Origin: Sphingomonas sp. S2M10
Lineage (GTDB): Bacteria; Pseudomonadota; Alphaproteobacteria; Sphingomonadales; Sphingomonadaceae
Direction: 5' to 3'
DNA length: 64,000 bases
Assembly (NCBI RefSeq): GCF_012650175.1
Contig: NZ_JAAILI010000079.1
Coordinates: 1-64,000, forward strand
Position numbers and translations under genes: made by a program. The number at the start of each line of letters is the position of its first letter. Within the stretch, counting starts at the first letter, position 1. Of the stretch, positions 46,874-55,361 are shown one piece after another. The notes beneath the pieces were generated by a model. It saw only the letters and a program-made list of their open reading frames with translations. It did not search any database and was not told the origin of the DNA.

Positions 46874-48030
46874 GCGGAGGCCTCTTGCTCCAGCCGGACC
46901 GGACGGTCGCCGGTGCGGCCTGCCGCCGCTGCGCCTTCGAACAGCGCCCAATAGGCCTGTGCGGAGCGTTCGAGCGTGAAGCGTCGCAGCGATTCCAGCA
47001 GCGTCTCACGCTCTGGCGATGCGAGGGGCGCGGTGCGAATGGCTTCGGCCAGCAGAACCTCGTTCTGCGGCACGATCGTGCCGAATCGCCCCTGCCCCAG
47101 CAGGCTGCGCAATCCGGCACCGCAATCGGTCGACACCACGGCGAGCCCGGCTGCCAGCGCCTCGATGACCACCGCCGGCACGCCTTCGTAGCGCGACGAC
47201 ATCAGCAGCACGTCATAGTCGCCAAGCCGGGCCGGCGCGTCGGCGACATGGCCGGCGAATCGCACCCGATCGGCGATCCCCAGCGTGGCCGCCTGCGCTT
47301 CGAGCGCGGCACGCTCCGGCCCGTCACCGAAGATCGTCAGCGTCTCGCCCGGCTGCACCGCGCGGGCGAAGGCCCGCAGCATCAGCGCGAAATGCTTCTG
47401 CGCTACCAGCCGTCCCACCGCGACGAAGCGCCGCGGGCCTGTGGACCGCGGGTCGCGCGGCGGCAGCAGTTGCGCGGCGGAAATCGCGGGATCGTGCACC
47501 ACATGGCCACGCCGCGCCATCACCGGCGGCAGTTCCGGCACCATCGATTCGTCCATCACCACCCAGCTGTGCGCGCATCGCGCCTGGATGTGCAGCCAGG
47601 CCCGCCAGAAGAAGCGGCCGAGCGGGTTGAGATCGCGGCGCGCAAGGTCGTTGCTGACCTTGACGACGATCGGCGGGCATTTGCGCCCAAGCAGCAGCGT
47701 CATCGCCACGGCGACGATGGTGTAGGTGGACCCCGCCACGAACAGCACGTCCGGGCGCAGCCGCCGGATCGCAGCGGGCAGCATGAGGATCATCCACAGG
47801 GTTTCCCACGAGGCCTGGCTGACCCGGGGCTGGCGGGGGACTTCATAAGCGATGTCCGCGAACTCGTCGCGCATCGCGCCGGTCTCGCGGCCGAGGAACA
47901 ACGGCGCATCCATGCCGTTCGCACGCCAGTGCCGCACCAGCCGCAAGGCCACGCGCTCTACGCCGCCCGGCGCGAAGCTGTGCAGGAACGTCAGAACGCG
48001 GAGCCCCCCGCTGCTATCCTTGGGCAACAA
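46870..48030 (-). CDS. GT4-type glycosyltransferase
   Basis: The 386-residue product has a GT-B fold. LTFLHSFAPGGVERVALRLVRHW is the N-terminal donor/acceptor loop, VAVGRLVAQKHFALMLRAF begins the second domain, and SSRYEGVPAVVIEALAAGLAVVSTDCGAG is the nucleotide-sugar site of GT4 enzymes (E-x7-E). I choose TTG at 48030, with AGGGGAA six bases upstream; a TTG at 48069 is in the same frame. Acceptor and sugar are unknown. It overlaps the flippase-like gene. Confidence 0.88.
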   Translation of the reverse strand: MLPKDSSGGLRVLTFLHSFAPGGVERVALRLVRHWRANGMDAPLFLGRETGAMRDEFADIAYEVPRQPRVSQASWETLWMILMLPAAIRRLRPDVLFVAGSTYTIVAVAMTLLLGRKCPPIVVKVSNDLARRDLNPLGRFFWRAWLHIQARCAHSWVVMDESMVPELPPVMARRGHVVHDPAISAAQLLPPRDPRSTGPRRFVAVGRLVAQKHFALMLRAFARAVQPGETLTIFGDGPERAALEAQAATLGIADRVRFAGHVADAPARLGDYDVLLMSSRYEGVPAVVIEALAAGLAVVSTDCGAGLRSLLGQGRFGTIVPQNEVLLAEAIRTAPLASPERETLLESLRRFTLERSAQAYWALFEGAAAAGRTGDRPVRLEQEASA

Positions 48031-48250
48031 TCGCGCTTCCCCTACCCCGTGCGACCCCTGTGCCGCCAACCTGCCCGCTTTCCCTGGCGGCGACGATCAT
48101 GGCGCGCGACGCATGTTCGAAAGGTGGTCGCGCTAGCACAAAAATCAACGGCGGAGATACACAATCGGAGGGCGGCATGCCGCGGGCGCGCTGCCCTCGG
48201 TGCGATGGGCGCGGGTGCCCTTTTTTGCCACGGACCCCCGCATCCTTACG

Positions 48251-48284
48251 AAAAACCCCGCCAAGCCGTGGCGGCTGGCGGGGT
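48251..48284 (-). terminator. rho-independent terminator of tRNA-Val
   Basis: On the reverse strand ACCCCGCC-AGCCG/CGGCT-T-GGCGGGGT forms a 13-bp stem with one bulged base and a three-base loop, followed by TTTTTCG. It starts 7 bp after the tRNA 3' end. Confidence 0.8.
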
Positions 48285-48290
48285 CTTTGA

Positions 48291-48365
48291 TGGTGGGCGC
48301 GGCAAGGATTGAACTTGCGACCCCTGCGATGTCAACACAGTGCTCTACCACTGAGCTACGCGCCC
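48291..48365 (-). tRNA. tRNA-Val (anticodon GAC)
   Basis: The reverse strand folds as a complete 75-nt tRNA: acceptor stem GGGCGCG/CGCGCCC, D arm GCTCAGTGGTAGAGC, anticodon arm CTGTG-TTGACAT-CGCAG with anticodon GAC, variable loop GGGTC, T arm GCAAG-TTCAATC-CTTGC, discriminator A, and an encoded CCA (48293-48291). The G-T pair in the anticodon stem is acceptable. A terminator follows. No integrase or attachment repeat lies beside it. Confidence 0.96.
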
Positions 48366-48420
48366 GAAACTCGGGAAGCGCGCCTCTAGCGGGGGTCCGC
48401 CCCCCGCGCAAGCGCAAAAT

Positions 48421-48795
48421 TCAGTTCTGCCCCACATTCTCCGATTCGAACATCCGATCCACTTCCAGCACCAGGTCGCGCAGGTGGAACGGCTTCGACA
48501 GCACCCGCGCCTGCGGTACCTGCTTGCCCGCCCGCAGCGTCACCGCAGCGAAGCCGGTGATGAACATCACCCGCATGTCCGGCGCGATCTCGGCGGCGCG
48601 CTGCGCCAGCTCGATCCCGTCCATCTCGGGCATCACGATGTCGGTCAGCAGCAGGTCGAATCGTTCGGTTTCCAACAGCGGCACCGCCGCCGTCCCGCGA
48701 TCCACCGCGCTGACCGCATAGCCAGATCGCTCGAGCGCGCGCGTGAGATATTCGCGCATGACGCGGTCGTCCTCGGCCAGCAGAATCCGGATCAT
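48421..48795 (-). CDS. cpdR: CpdR single-domain response regulator
   Basis: The 124-residue product is a lone receiver domain closely matching CpdR, the alphaproteobacterial adaptor that, when unphosphorylated, directs ClpXP to destroy cell-cycle proteins such as CtrA. The phospho-acceptor D52 is in LLLTDIVMPEMDGIEL, followed by VMFITGFAAVTL and the conserved lysine in VLSKPFHLRDLV. Length and these segments are diagnostic. Followed downstream by the tRNA-Val gene on the same strand. Confidence 0.95.
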   Translation of the reverse strand: MIRILLAEDDRVMREYLTRALERSGYAVSAVDRGTAAVPLLETERFDLLLTDIVMPEMDGIELAQRAAEIAPDMRVMFITGFAAVTLRAGKQVPQARVLSKPFHLRDLVLEVDRMFESENVGQN

Positions 48796-48901
48796 CTTTA
48801 CCCCATCGGTACCAACCGCTGGTCCCTTATGAGCGAAGGCCTTAAGATTTTCCAGCCGGTGCCGCCCGATGTTGCCCGGCCCGTCGTCGCGGCCTAGGCT
48901 G

Positions 48902-49753
48902 ATGGCCGTGACTCGCGCCGCCAGCTTCGATCGCTACGGGCCGGTATCGCCGGAAAGCCCCGTGGTGCTCTCCGTGCCCCATGGCGGGCGCGACTATCCG
49001 GATGCGCTGCTCGCCTGCCTGCGCGTGCCCGCAATTGCCCTGCGTGCGCTGGAGGATCGTCATGCCGATTCGCTGGCGCTCGCCGCCCGGCGCGACGAGA
49101 CGCTGTTCGTCGCCACGCGGGCCCGCGCCTGGATCGATCTCAACCGCGCCGAGCATGAGCGCGATCCCCAGATCGACGAGGGCGCGCACCTGATCGGTCG
49201 GCCGCTCTCCAGCAAGGTGCGCAGCGGCCTGGGGCTGGTGCCGCGGCGAGTCGGCACCGTCGGGCAGCTCTGGCGCGGGCGTTTCGCTGCCGACGATGTC
49301 GCGGCCCGCATCCATGCCGATCATCGCCCCTATCATCTGGCACTGGGCGAAGCGCTGGCGGCGGCGCGGGCGCGGTTCGGCATCGCGGTGCTGCTCGACA
49401 TCCATTCGATGCCGCCGCTGGGTGCGCCGGAAAGCGCACCGCGGCTGGTGATCGGCGATCGCTTCGGGCGTTCGGCCGCCGCGCGGTTCGGCGCGCGCGT
49501 GGAGGGGGTTGCGCGGCGGCATGGCGTCGCCATCGCGGCGAACACGCCCTATGCCGGCGGCCACATACTCGAACGACACGGCGATCCCCGCCGCGGCGTG
49601 CATGCCCTGCAGCTGGAATTCGATAGATCCCTGTATCTGGATGCGGCGCTGGACCAGCTCGGCGCGGGGGCCGCGCCGGCGACGGCTTTGCTCCGCGCGA
49701 CCATCGACGCCCTGGCCGACGAAGCCCTGCCCGACGCGCTCGCTGCCGAGTGA
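48902..49753 (+). CDS. N-formylglutamate amidohydrolase family protein
   Basis: The 283-residue product has the FGase motifs SVPHGGRDYP, EDRHADSLA, ARAWIDLNRAE and LLDIHSMPPLG, which place the zinc and catalytic residues. The family (HutG type) splits N-formylglutamate at the end of one histidine degradation route, but no hut genes lie near, and it may act on another amide. A short gap separates it from the divergent cpdR. Confidence 0.9.
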   Translation: MAVTRAASFDRYGPVSPESPVVLSVPHGGRDYPDALLACLRVPAIALRALEDRHADSLALAARRDETLFVATRARAWIDLNRAEHERDPQIDEGAHLIGRPLSSKVRSGLGLVPRRVGTVGQLWRGRFAADDVAARIHADHRPYHLALGEALAAARARFGIAVLLDIHSMPPLGAPESAPRLVIGDRFGRSAAARFGARVEGVARRHGVAIAANTPYAGGHILERHGDPRRGVHALQLEFDRSLYLDAALDQLGAGAAPATALLRATIDALADEALPDALAAE

Positions 49754-49762
49754 ACCGCACAT

Positions 49763-49794
49763 AAAAAACCACCTCGTGGTTACCCACGAGGTGG
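49763..49794 (-). terminator. strong rho-independent terminator, reverse strand
   Basis: Perfect 11-bp stem CCACCTCGTGG/CCACGAGGTGG with a four-base loop, followed on the reverse strand by TTTTTTATG. The T run on that side shows that it ends reverse-strand transcription, although it sits just after a forward-strand gene. Confidence 0.85.
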
Positions 49795-49867
49795 CCAAGG
49801 TTCAGGGAGGAGACACGCCCGGAGGCGCGTCGCACGGCATCGCGAAAGGGGGGACACGAGCCGTACC
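49763..49867 (-). ncRNA. candidate small RNA with anti-Shine-Dalgarno motifs
   Basis: A promoter-like pair on the reverse strand (TTGAAC, 16 bases, TATATC; 49900-49873) is followed by about 105 bases without a likely protein and a strong terminator. The RNA would have a hairpin (49812-49831, GACGCGC/GCGTGTC) with loop CUCCGG, then the unpaired stretch CUCCUCCC (49812-49805), then the terminator. Repeated C/U-rich CCUCC motifs, free to pair with ribosome sites, are the mark of alphaproteobacterial CCUCC sRNAs. Transcription is not shown. Confidence 0.6.
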
Positions 49868-49872
49868 TACAA

Positions 49873-49900
49873 GATATAGAGGGCAGGCGACCGAGTTCAA
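49873..49900 (-). promoter_or_regulatory. sigma-70-like promoter of the candidate sRNA
   Basis: TTGAAC (49900-49895) and TATATC (49878-49873) on the reverse strand with a 16-base spacer; transcription would begin near 49866. Confidence 0.5.
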
Positions 49901-50155
49901 GGCAACTCGTCGCAGAAGTTCTTCGATTGAACGGCGGGAAATTTTTTGACGGCCTCGGGGGCCGGAGATGCCGGATCGATTCAGCATCTAAGCCCCTCCC
50001 CTTCAAGCGCATCAGGTCGGCGCTGCCCCCGGCAGCGCCTGAAAAGCGCGGGGCGCTGATGCGGGGTCGGGGCCGTGTCTCACCGAGACCAACAGAGGAC
50101 CTTGAAATCCCTCCACCCCCAACTCCCTTCTCTCGAGAGAAGGGGGGTGAAGAAG
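49901..50155. other. intergenic region between the candidate sRNA and sapC
   Basis: About 255 bp without a supported gene. A palindrome around CTTCTCTCGAGAGAAG (about 50127-50142), enclosed by CCCTCCACCCCC/GGGGGGTG blocks, is another GC-rich repeat. A 61-residue frame on the reverse strand crosses the sRNA region but has no ribosome site and unlikely composition. Confidence 0.5.
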
Positions 50156-50156
50156 C

Positions 50157-50182
50157 ACCGGGGGCCAGAACGCCCCCGGCAC
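50157..50182 (-). terminator. hairpin after sapC
   Basis: CCGGGGGC/GCCCCCGG stem, 8 bp or more, with a six-base loop directly after the sapC stop on the reverse strand, followed by TTCTTCACC. Probable terminator. Confidence 0.55.
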
Positions 50183-50185
50183 GGA

Positions 50186-50959
50186 TCAGCCGACCAGCTG
50201 CACCTCGGGCTGCCAGCCCGAGCGCATCTGACGGGCGAACAGCTCGCGCATCTGCGCCAGCGAGAAGAGGTGCGCGTAGATCAGCGGCAGCATGCCGTTC
50301 TGGACGATCTTGCGCAGCTGGTCGCCGCGCATTTCGTTCAGCTTGTTCTCGTCGACCATCATGAAACCGCGATAGACGAAGGGCTGCGCAGCGCCGTCCG
50401 GCTGGATCGAGACTTCGCCGTCGATCAGCAGGTTCATGTCCTTCAGCTCGCGCATGAACTGGCTGGTGCGGGCACCGGCGGTCTCGAACTGCTCGTTGAA
50501 CTGCAGGATGTTCTTGGTGACTTCGCTCGGCTCGCCATTCTCGAACAGGGCCTCGCCCTCCTCGAACTTGCCGATCACGTCCGAGGTCGGATCGAAGCAC
50601 AGCGACAGTTCGTCGCTCTCCGGGCGCAGGCGCGCCAGCAGGAACGGGTAGCGGCGGATATAGGCGGGCACGTAGAAATTCGGGTCGACCAGCTTGCCCT
50701 CGGCGTCGAAGAAGGTGTTCACGCCTTCGTTCAGGCCCATCAGCGCCAGCGGCACGGGATCGTCACCGACCGAGAAGACGATCGGCATGAAGCGCTGCAC
50801 CAGCGGGAATTCCTCGACGGTCACCGGCACGGCGTGCTGGTTGGCGAGGAAGGCCGCGCGGTCGGTCGAACGCGTACGGAAATCGGCATGGACCTGGCTC
50901 GAAAGCGGCTCGAGCTGATTGTAGAACAAGGGAAGCGACTGCTGCGGCGCGCTGGCCAT
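50186..50959 (-). CDS. SapC family protein
   Basis: The 257-residue product matches SapC, a family common in alphaproteobacteria and also linked to peptide resistance or S-layer loci elsewhere. It has no signal peptide. The family features are AFLANQHAVPVTVEEFPLVQ near the N-terminus, PNFYVPAYIRRYPFLLAR and LCFDPTSDVIG in the middle, and the helical end MRELFARQMR. GGAGATCCTC precedes the ATG. The molecular role is not known. Confidence 0.9.
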   Translation of the reverse strand: MASAPQQSLPLFYNQLEPLSSQVHADFRTRSTDRAAFLANQHAVPVTVEEFPLVQRFMPIVFSVGDDPVPLALMGLNEGVNTFFDAEGKLVDPNFYVPAYIRRYPFLLARLRPESDELSLCFDPTSDVIGKFEEGEALFENGEPSEVTKNILQFNEQFETAGARTSQFMRELKDMNLLIDGEVSIQPDGAAQPFVYRGFMMVDENKLNEMRGDQLRKIVQNGMLPLIYAHLFSLAQMRELFARQMRSGWQPEVQLVG

Positions 50960-51012
50960 GAGGATCTCCTGAGAACTTTTTTCGTCGAAAGGCGTTTCAA
51001 CCGGCCCGGGGT

Positions 51013-52461
51013 CTATTTGCTGAATGTTTCAGGCGCAAGCGCGACCAGCTTCCCCGGATTGAGAATCAGCTTCGGATCCAGCGCCGTCTTGATCGCCCGC
51101 AGTGCCGCCATCCGCGCCGGCGAGGAAAGCCGCGCCAGCTCGTCACGCTTCATCTGGCCGATGCCGTGCTCGGCGGAGATCGATCCGCCCGCCGCCACCA
51201 CCATGTCGTGCACCATCCGGGTGATGTGCGGCGCATCCTCGGCATACCAGCGCTCGCGATCCACTCCCTTGGGGGCGCGTACGTGGAAATGGACGTTACC
51301 GTCGCCGAGATGGCCATAGGCGATCGCGTGGGTGCCCGGAAAACGCGCCTCGGCGGCCGCGCCGCCTTCCACCATGAAGCGCGGCATGGCTTCGACCGGC
51401 ACCGAGATGTCGTGCTGCACCGCCGGCCCGGCCGAGCGCTCCGCCTCCGAGATCGAATGGCGGATGCGCCAGAAGGCTTCCGCCTGCGCCTCGCTCGCCG
51501 CAATCACCGCATCCCCGGCAAGGCCCGCCTCGAACGCGCCGGCCAGCATCCGCTCCAGCACCGTCGCCGGCGCCTCGGCTGCCGCGTCGCTCGTCACTGC
51601 CTCGATCAGCACGTGCCACGGATGCGTGCCGGCGAGCGGCAGGCGCGTACCCGGCACATGCGCCAGCACCAGCGCCACCGTGTCGTCGGGCATGATCTCG
51701 AAGCTTTCGACCATATCGGTCGCCGCCTGCAACCGGCGGAGCAGCGAAAGCGCCTTGGCCGGGCTCTCCACGCCGACCCAGGCCACCGCCCGCGCCGCCG
51801 CCGCCGCCGCCAGCCGTAGCGTCGCCGCGGTAACGATGCCCAGCGTTCCCTCCGCGCCGATCAGCAGCTGGTTGAGGTCGTAGCCGCGATTGTCCTTCTT
51901 CAGCGCCGACAGCCCGTCATGCACCGAACCGTCGGGCAGCACCGCCTCCACCCCCGCGACAAGCGCGCGCATCGTGCCGAAGCGCAGCACCTGCACGCCC
52001 CCGGCATTGGTGGAGACCAGGCCGCCGATCGTCGCACTGCCCCGCGCGCCGAGATCGAGCGGGAAGCGGCGCCCCGCCGCCTCCGCCGCGTCGCGGAAGG
52101 TGCCGAGGATCACGCCGGCCTCCGCGACCGCCAGATTGGCTTCCGCGTCCATCGCGCGGATCCGCTGCATCCGCCGCGTGGAGAGCAGCAACGCCGAGCC
52201 GTCCGCCGGGGGGATGGCGCCGCCGACCATGCCGGTATTGCCGCCCTGCGGCACCAGCGCCACGCCGAGATCGTGCGCAAGCGCCACCAGCGCGCTGACC
52301 TCCTCGGTCGATCCCGGGGACAGGATTGCCGGCGTCGTGCCGCGATAGCGCCGCCGCCAGTCGATCAGCCAGGGCGCGATGTCCTGCGGATCGATGGTGA
52401 CGGCCTTGGGGCCGAAGCGCTCGGCGGCGAAATCGGTGATGCGTTGCTGCGCGGGTGTCAT
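51013..52461 (-). CDS. FAD-linked 2-hydroxyacid dehydrogenase (GlcD/D-LDH/D2HGDH type)
   Basis: The 482-residue flavoenzyme has the PCMH-type FAD domain with VPQGGNTGMVGGA (about 70-82) and TIGGLVSTNAGGVQVLRFG, and the C-terminal domain with GHLGDGNVHFHV (metal/substrate histidines) and AEHGIGQMKRDEL. It oxidises a D-2-hydroxyacid such as D-lactate, D-2-hydroxyglutarate or glycolate; the substrate cannot be read from sequence. Single gene, divergent from the small exported protein. Confidence 0.92.
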   Translation of the reverse strand: MTPAQQRITDFAAERFGPKAVTIDPQDIAPWLIDWRRRYRGTTPAILSPGSTEEVSALVALAHDLGVALVPQGGNTGMVGGAIPPADGSALLLSTRRMQRIRAMDAEANLAVAEAGVILGTFRDAAEAAGRRFPLDLGARGSATIGGLVSTNAGGVQVLRFGTMRALVAGVEAVLPDGSVHDGLSALKKDNRGYDLNQLLIGAEGTLGIVTAATLRLAAAAAARAVAWVGVESPAKALSLLRRLQAATDMVESFEIMPDDTVALVLAHVPGTRLPLAGTHPWHVLIEAVTSDAAAEAPATVLERMLAGAFEAGLAGDAVIAASEAQAEAFWRIRHSISEAERSAGPAVQHDISVPVEAMPRFMVEGGAAAEARFPGTHAIAYGHLGDGNVHFHVRAPKGVDRERWYAEDAPHITRMVHDMVVAAGGSISAEHGIGQMKRDELARLSSPARMAALRAIKTALDPKLILNPGKLVALAPETFSK

Positions 52462-52536
52462 GACGCTTGCGCACTAGCATGACGTGCGGCAGTTCATCCA
52501 CCGTTCAAGCCGATGCTTCTACTATTCGATCCCACG

Positions 52537-52986
52537 ATGCCGAATCTGCCGATCGCCGCCGCCGGCCTTGCGCTGATGCTCGCCGCACCCGCGGCGCGCC
52601 CTGCCATGGCGGTGGATGTCGCGGCCCCTTCGGCGTTCCAGCAGCATGTGACGATCCATGTGCCTCGCATGACCGTCACGACGACGACCATCGTCGTGCG
52701 CGAGGCGCCCGCCGTGGTCGAGCGCCGCGCCAAGAGCTGCGTCGCGGTGGACCGGATCCAGGGCTTCACCGTCAATGCCGCGGACAGCGTCGACCTGATC
52801 CTGGAGGACGGATCGCTGCTCCGCGCCAAGCTGGGCGCCGAATGCCCGGCGCTCGGCTTCTATTCGGGCGCCTATCTGAAACCGACCAAGGACAGCAAAT
52901 TCTGCGCCGGCCGCGACGCGCTGCGCTCGCGATCCGGGCGAACCTGCCCCGTTCAGGCGTTCAAGAACCTCGTTCGCGCACGCTGA
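52537..52986 (+). CDS. small exported cysteine-containing protein
   Basis: The 149-residue product from the ATG at 52537 has a signal peptide (LPIAAAGLALMLAAPAA, cleavage near AMA). The mature chain has four cysteines (KSCVAV, AECPAL, KFCAGR, RTCPVQ), probably two disulfides, and a Thr/Val strand (MTVTTTTIVV). An earlier ATG (52513) adds eight residues that spoil the signal. No family is recognised. It is followed by the RNA helicase gene. Confidence 0.65.
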   Translation: MPNLPIAAAGLALMLAAPAARPAMAVDVAAPSAFQQHVTIHVPRMTVTTTTIVVREAPAVVERRAKSCVAVDRIQGFTVNAADSVDLILEDGSLLRAKLGAECPALGFYSGAYLKPTKDSKFCAGRDALRSRSGRTCPVQAFKNLVRAR

Positions 52987-53069
52987 AGCTTGACTTTTGC
53001 GGTTGAATCCGCAAGCGCGATGCCTTCTGCTAAGGTGCAAATCAACGCGCCATTTATCCGGACAATTGC

Positions 53070-54560
53070 ATGAGCTTTGCCGATCTCGGCCTTTCCGACG
53101 ACCTTCTCCGCGCGGTGACCGACGCCGGCTATACCGAGCCGACGCCGATCCAGCGCCAGGCGATCCCGTCGGTGCTGATGGGCAAGGACCTGATCGGCAT
53201 CGCCCAGACCGGCACCGGCAAGACCGCCGCCTTCGTGCTGCCGATGATCGACGTGCTCCGCGAAGGGCGCACCCGCGCGCTGATGCCGCGCTCGCTGATC
53301 CTCGAGCCGACGCGCGAACTGGCGGCGCAGGTCGCGGAGAATTTCGAAAAGTACGGCGTCAACCACAAGCTCTCGATGGCGCTGCTGATCGGCGGCGTGC
53401 AGATGGGCGACCAGGTCAAGGCGCTGGAAAAGGGCGTCGACGTCCTCATCGCCACCCCGGGCCGGCTGATGGACCTGTATGGCCGCGGCAAGATCCTGCT
53501 CACCGGCTGCAGCCTGCTGGTGATCGACGAGGCGGACCGGATGCTCGACATGGGGTTCATCCCCGATATCGAGGAAATCTGCACCAAGCTGCCCAAGATA
53601 CGCCAGACGCTGCTCTTCTCGGCGACGATGCCGCCGCCGATCAAGAAGCTGGCCGACCGGTTCCTCACCGATCCCAAGACGATCGAGGTGGCGCGCCCGG
53701 CCAGCACCAACACCAACATCACCCAGCGCATCGTCCAGGTGCCCGCCACCGCGCATGTGAAGCGCGATGTGCTCCGCCGCCTGCTGCAGCAGGACGAGGT
53801 GTCGACCGCGATCATCTTCTGCAACCGCAAGACGACCGTGCGCGACCTGAACAAGAGCCTGAAGAAGCACGGCTTCCGCTCGGCCGAGATTCACGGCGAC
53901 ATGGACCAGTCCGCCCGCATCGCCGAGCTCGACCGGTTCAAGAACGGCGACGTCAACATCCTCGTCGCCTCCGACGTCGCCGCGCGCGGCATCGACGTGA
54001 AGGGCGTGAGCCATGTCTTCAACTTCGACGCACCCTGGCATCCGGACGATTACGTCCACCGCATCGGCCGCACCGGCCGCGGCGGCGCCACCGGCACCGC
54101 CTATACGCTGGTGACTCCGGAGGATGCCGAGAACATCGCCGAGATCGAGAAGCTGACCGGCCACAAGATCGAGCGCGTGCCGAGCCCGGTGGCGGTCGAC
54201 GAGGCAGAGGCTGCGCCCGCGCCGAAGCGCACCCGCGGCGGCAAGCGCGAGGCCAAGAAGACCGAGCCGCGCCGCGAGGAAGCCGCTGCCGAGGCGCCCG
54301 CCAAGCCCCGTACCCGCCGCACCGCCGCAGCGCGCGAAGAGGTACCGGCCGCACCTGCGCCCGCGACGCGCGAGGAAAGCAGCCGCGCCCGCCCGGCACG
54401 CGACGAGAGCCGCAGCCGGCCCCCGCGCGATGAACGCCCGGCACGCGACGAGCGCCCCGCCCGCGACGACCGTCGCCGCCGCCGCGATCAGGATGATGGT
54501 CCCGACGAAGGCTGGAACGGGCCGATCCCCGACTTTCTGAACTACACGATCGACGCCTGA
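53070..54560 (+). CDS. rhlE: DEAD-box ATP-dependent RNA helicase, RhlE-like
   Basis: The 496-residue helicase has the Q motif (EPTPIQRQAIP), Walker A AQTGTGKTAAF, PTRELAAQ, the DEAD box VIDEADRMLD, LLFSATMP and HRIGRTGRGG in canonical order up to about residue 365. The remaining 130 residues are a low-complexity Arg/Glu/Ala-rich tail with RPARDE-type repeats, probably for RNA binding. RhlE-group helicases act in RNA decay and ribosome assembly. The ribosome site is weak (GGA at -10). Confidence 0.94.
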   Translation: MSFADLGLSDDLLRAVTDAGYTEPTPIQRQAIPSVLMGKDLIGIAQTGTGKTAAFVLPMIDVLREGRTRALMPRSLILEPTRELAAQVAENFEKYGVNHKLSMALLIGGVQMGDQVKALEKGVDVLIATPGRLMDLYGRGKILLTGCSLLVIDEADRMLDMGFIPDIEEICTKLPKIRQTLLFSATMPPPIKKLADRFLTDPKTIEVARPASTNTNITQRIVQVPATAHVKRDVLRRLLQQDEVSTAIIFCNRKTTVRDLNKSLKKHGFRSAEIHGDMDQSARIAELDRFKNGDVNILVASDVAARGIDVKGVSHVFNFDAPWHPDDYVHRIGRTGRGGATGTAYTLVTPEDAENIAEIEKLTGHKIERVPSPVAVDEAEAAPAPKRTRGGKREAKKTEPRREEAAAEAPAKPRTRRTAAAREEVPAAPAPATREESSRARPARDESRSRPPRDERPARDERPARDDRRRRRDQDDGPDEGWNGPIPDFLNYTIDA

Positions 54561-54608
54561 GCGGGCGGCGCGAAAGCGCCGTCCTCCCCCTTCCGACATC
54601 CTTCCGCG

Positions 54609-54640
54609 AATGCCCGCGCGCGCGCGCGCGCGACGGGCAT
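54609..54640. terminator. CG-alternating hairpin between convergent genes
   Basis: ATGCCCG and CGGGCAT-type arms flank a run of eight or so CG dinucleotides. The hairpin lies between the convergent rhlE and GST stop codons and may stop transcription; the CG run could also form Z-DNA. Confidence 0.45.
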
Positions 54641-54647
54641 CGACGGC

Positions 54648-55283
54648 TCATGCCGGCTCGGCGGCCTTTTGCAGCGCGGCGGCATCCGCATCGTCCAGCG
54701 CTCCGGCGCGCTTGTACGCTTCGCGGCTCTGCACGCGCGCGACATAGGCGAGGAATGACTCGCGCCCGGGCAGCATGCCGAACTGCGTCAGCCAACCGAC
54801 CTGCGAGCCCAGATAGACGTCGGCGGCAGTGAAGCGGTCGCCGGTCGCATAGGGGCGCGACGACAGCAACCCGTCCAGCACATCGACCACCAGATCATAA
54901 TTGCCATAGCCGAACATGCGCGACTGCTCGCCGGAATCGAACTTGGCATGATTGTTGGTGGTCGCCTGTTCCACGGGACCCGCCGCATAGAACAGCCAGC
55001 GATAATAGTCGGCACGCTCCTCCGGCAGCGGCGCCAGGCCGGCTTCCGGAAACGCCTCGGCCAGATAGGCGCAGATCGCCGCGCATTCGGTGACGACCTT
55101 TCCGCCATGGACGATTGCCGGCACCTTGCCCATCGGGTTGATCGCGCGATAGGCGTCCGCCTTCATCGTCGAGACGTAATCGAGCACCTCGACGCGGTAG
55201 CTGGCCCCGGTCTCTTCGAGCATCCACCGCGCGATGCGCCCGCGGGATTGCGGGTTCGTGTAGAGAGTCACTTCGTCCGTCAT
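54648..55283 (-). CDS. glutathione S-transferase
   Basis: The 211-residue product has an N-terminal thioredoxin-like domain starting LYTNPQSRGRIARWMLEETG (active-site Ser likely in the QSRGR turn), the cis-Pro segment GKVPAIVHGGKVVTECAAI, and an all-helical C-terminal domain (about 90-205) with FTAADVYLGSQVGWL. The substrate is unknown; beta-like GSTs are abundant in sphingomonads. It is the gene after a 78-bp gap from the dienelactone hydrolase gene, in the same direction. Confidence 0.93.
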   Translation of the reverse strand: MTDEVTLYTNPQSRGRIARWMLEETGASYRVEVLDYVSTMKADAYRAINPMGKVPAIVHGGKVVTECAAICAYLAEAFPEAGLAPLPEERADYYRWLFYAAGPVEQATTNNHAKFDSGEQSRMFGYGNYDLVVDVLDGLLSSRPYATGDRFTAADVYLGSQVGWLTQFGMLPGRESFLAYVARVQSREAYKRAGALDDADAAALQKAAEPA

Positions 55284-55361
55284 GGCCCGATACCCCTGTT
55301 GCTCCCGACTCAGCCAGCCGGGAACAGGAGGGGAACACGGATCATCCTAGCGGTCAATCGC

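Noticed and set aside
48291..48365. tRNA-Val as an integration site
   Set aside because: No integrase, no repeated tRNA 3' end and no change in composition is seen beside it.
48902..49753. Histidine-utilisation operon
   Set aside because: The amidohydrolase resembles HutG, but hutU, hutH and hutI are not nearby.
49802..49987. 61-residue reverse-strand frame over the sRNA candidate
   Set aside because: No ribosome site and unlikely Pro/Arg-rich composition; it also crosses the predicted promoter.
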